Shown here piece after piece: positions 6,100-6,158 of a stretch of 6,158 bases of DNA. The notes under the pieces are model-generated. The model was not told where the DNA came from. It worked only from the letters and a program-made list of their open reading frames with translations, and did not search any database. Numbering within the stretch: the first letter of the stretch is position 1; the number at the start of each line of letters is the position of its first letter. This DNA comes from Verrucomicrobiota bacterium (GTDB lineage Bacteria > Verrucomicrobiota > Verrucomicrobiia > Verrucomicrobiales > Verrucomicrobiaceae), in the NCBI GenBank assembly GCA_023429545.1, contig JAEYUU010000566.1, forward strand, positions 1-6,158, given 5' to 3'. Position numbers and translations under genes: made by a program.

Positions 6100-6141
6100 C
6101 CCTGGGCGACTTGTGACCGGTGATTGGGTCACCACCCAGGG
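6100..6141. promoter_or_regulatory. Two-tier inverted repeat upstream of the VOC gene
   Basis: CCCTGGG (6100-6106) pairs with CCCAGGG (6135-6141), and inside it GTGACC (6113-6118) pairs with GGTCAC (6127-6132) around an 8-base loop. The two stems are joined by an asymmetric internal loop of six bases on one side and two on the other. The element ends 62 bases upstream of the VOC start, so it could be an operator, a leader structure, or the end of the next gene's transcript. No T-run follows on either strand inside the window, which argues against a classic terminator. Confidence 0.45.
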
Positions 6142-6158
6142 GTCATGCAGTTGGGGCG

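Noticed and set aside
6062..6115. Short rightward frame starting MKMNRAGVVYDS
   Set aside because: It is seventeen codons with no ribosome site, and it runs into the inverted repeat; most likely chance.

Overview
The window is about 60% GC and has one short rightward gene and four leftward genes. No ribosomal or other strongly diagnostic gene is present, so taxonomy is an inference. The secreted multidomain glycoside hydrolase with 'LLTNGGFE'-type carbohydrate-binding repeats, the DUF1460 amidase and the scarcity of Shine-Dalgarno motifs fit a Verrucomicrobia-like or similar PVC-group bacterium.

Layout. Positions 1-56 look like the last codons of a rightward gene. Positions 57-371 are non-coding. 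They hold an AT-rich long imperfect palindrome (86-162) and a smaller hairpin (279-301) ahead of a 73-residue zinc-ribbon protein (372-593, +). Converging on it, with only 14 bases between the stops, is a secreted DUF1460/NlpC-P60-like peptidoglycan amidase (608-1606, -). A 152-base gap with a candidate promoter and operator follows. Next, all on the minus strand, come a secreted GH5 glycoside hydrolase with two tandem carbohydrate-binding-like domains (1759-3975), an FAD-dependent protoporphyrinogen-oxidase-like oxidoreductase of the type often seen in polysaccharide loci (4073-5419), and a CatE-like VOC/glyoxalase-fold protein (5570-6037). The right end is a non-coding leader with a two-tier inverted repeat (6100-6141).

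How the genes may relate. The oxidoreductase and the glycoside hydrolase are close enough to be co-transcribed, and together they hint at glycan metabolism. The amidase also acts on the cell envelope but probably has its own promoter. The VOC protein has the only standard gene start with a strong Shine-Dalgarno motif; the only other one precedes a 12-codon open frame in the VOC-oxidoreductase gap.

I do not see a clearly new multi-gene system. The most unusual items are the four-site palindrome at 86-162, the duplicated binding domain in the hydrolase and the small leader-type open frame at 5491-5529. There is no tRNA, rRNA, CRISPR array, transposase or origin that I can support.
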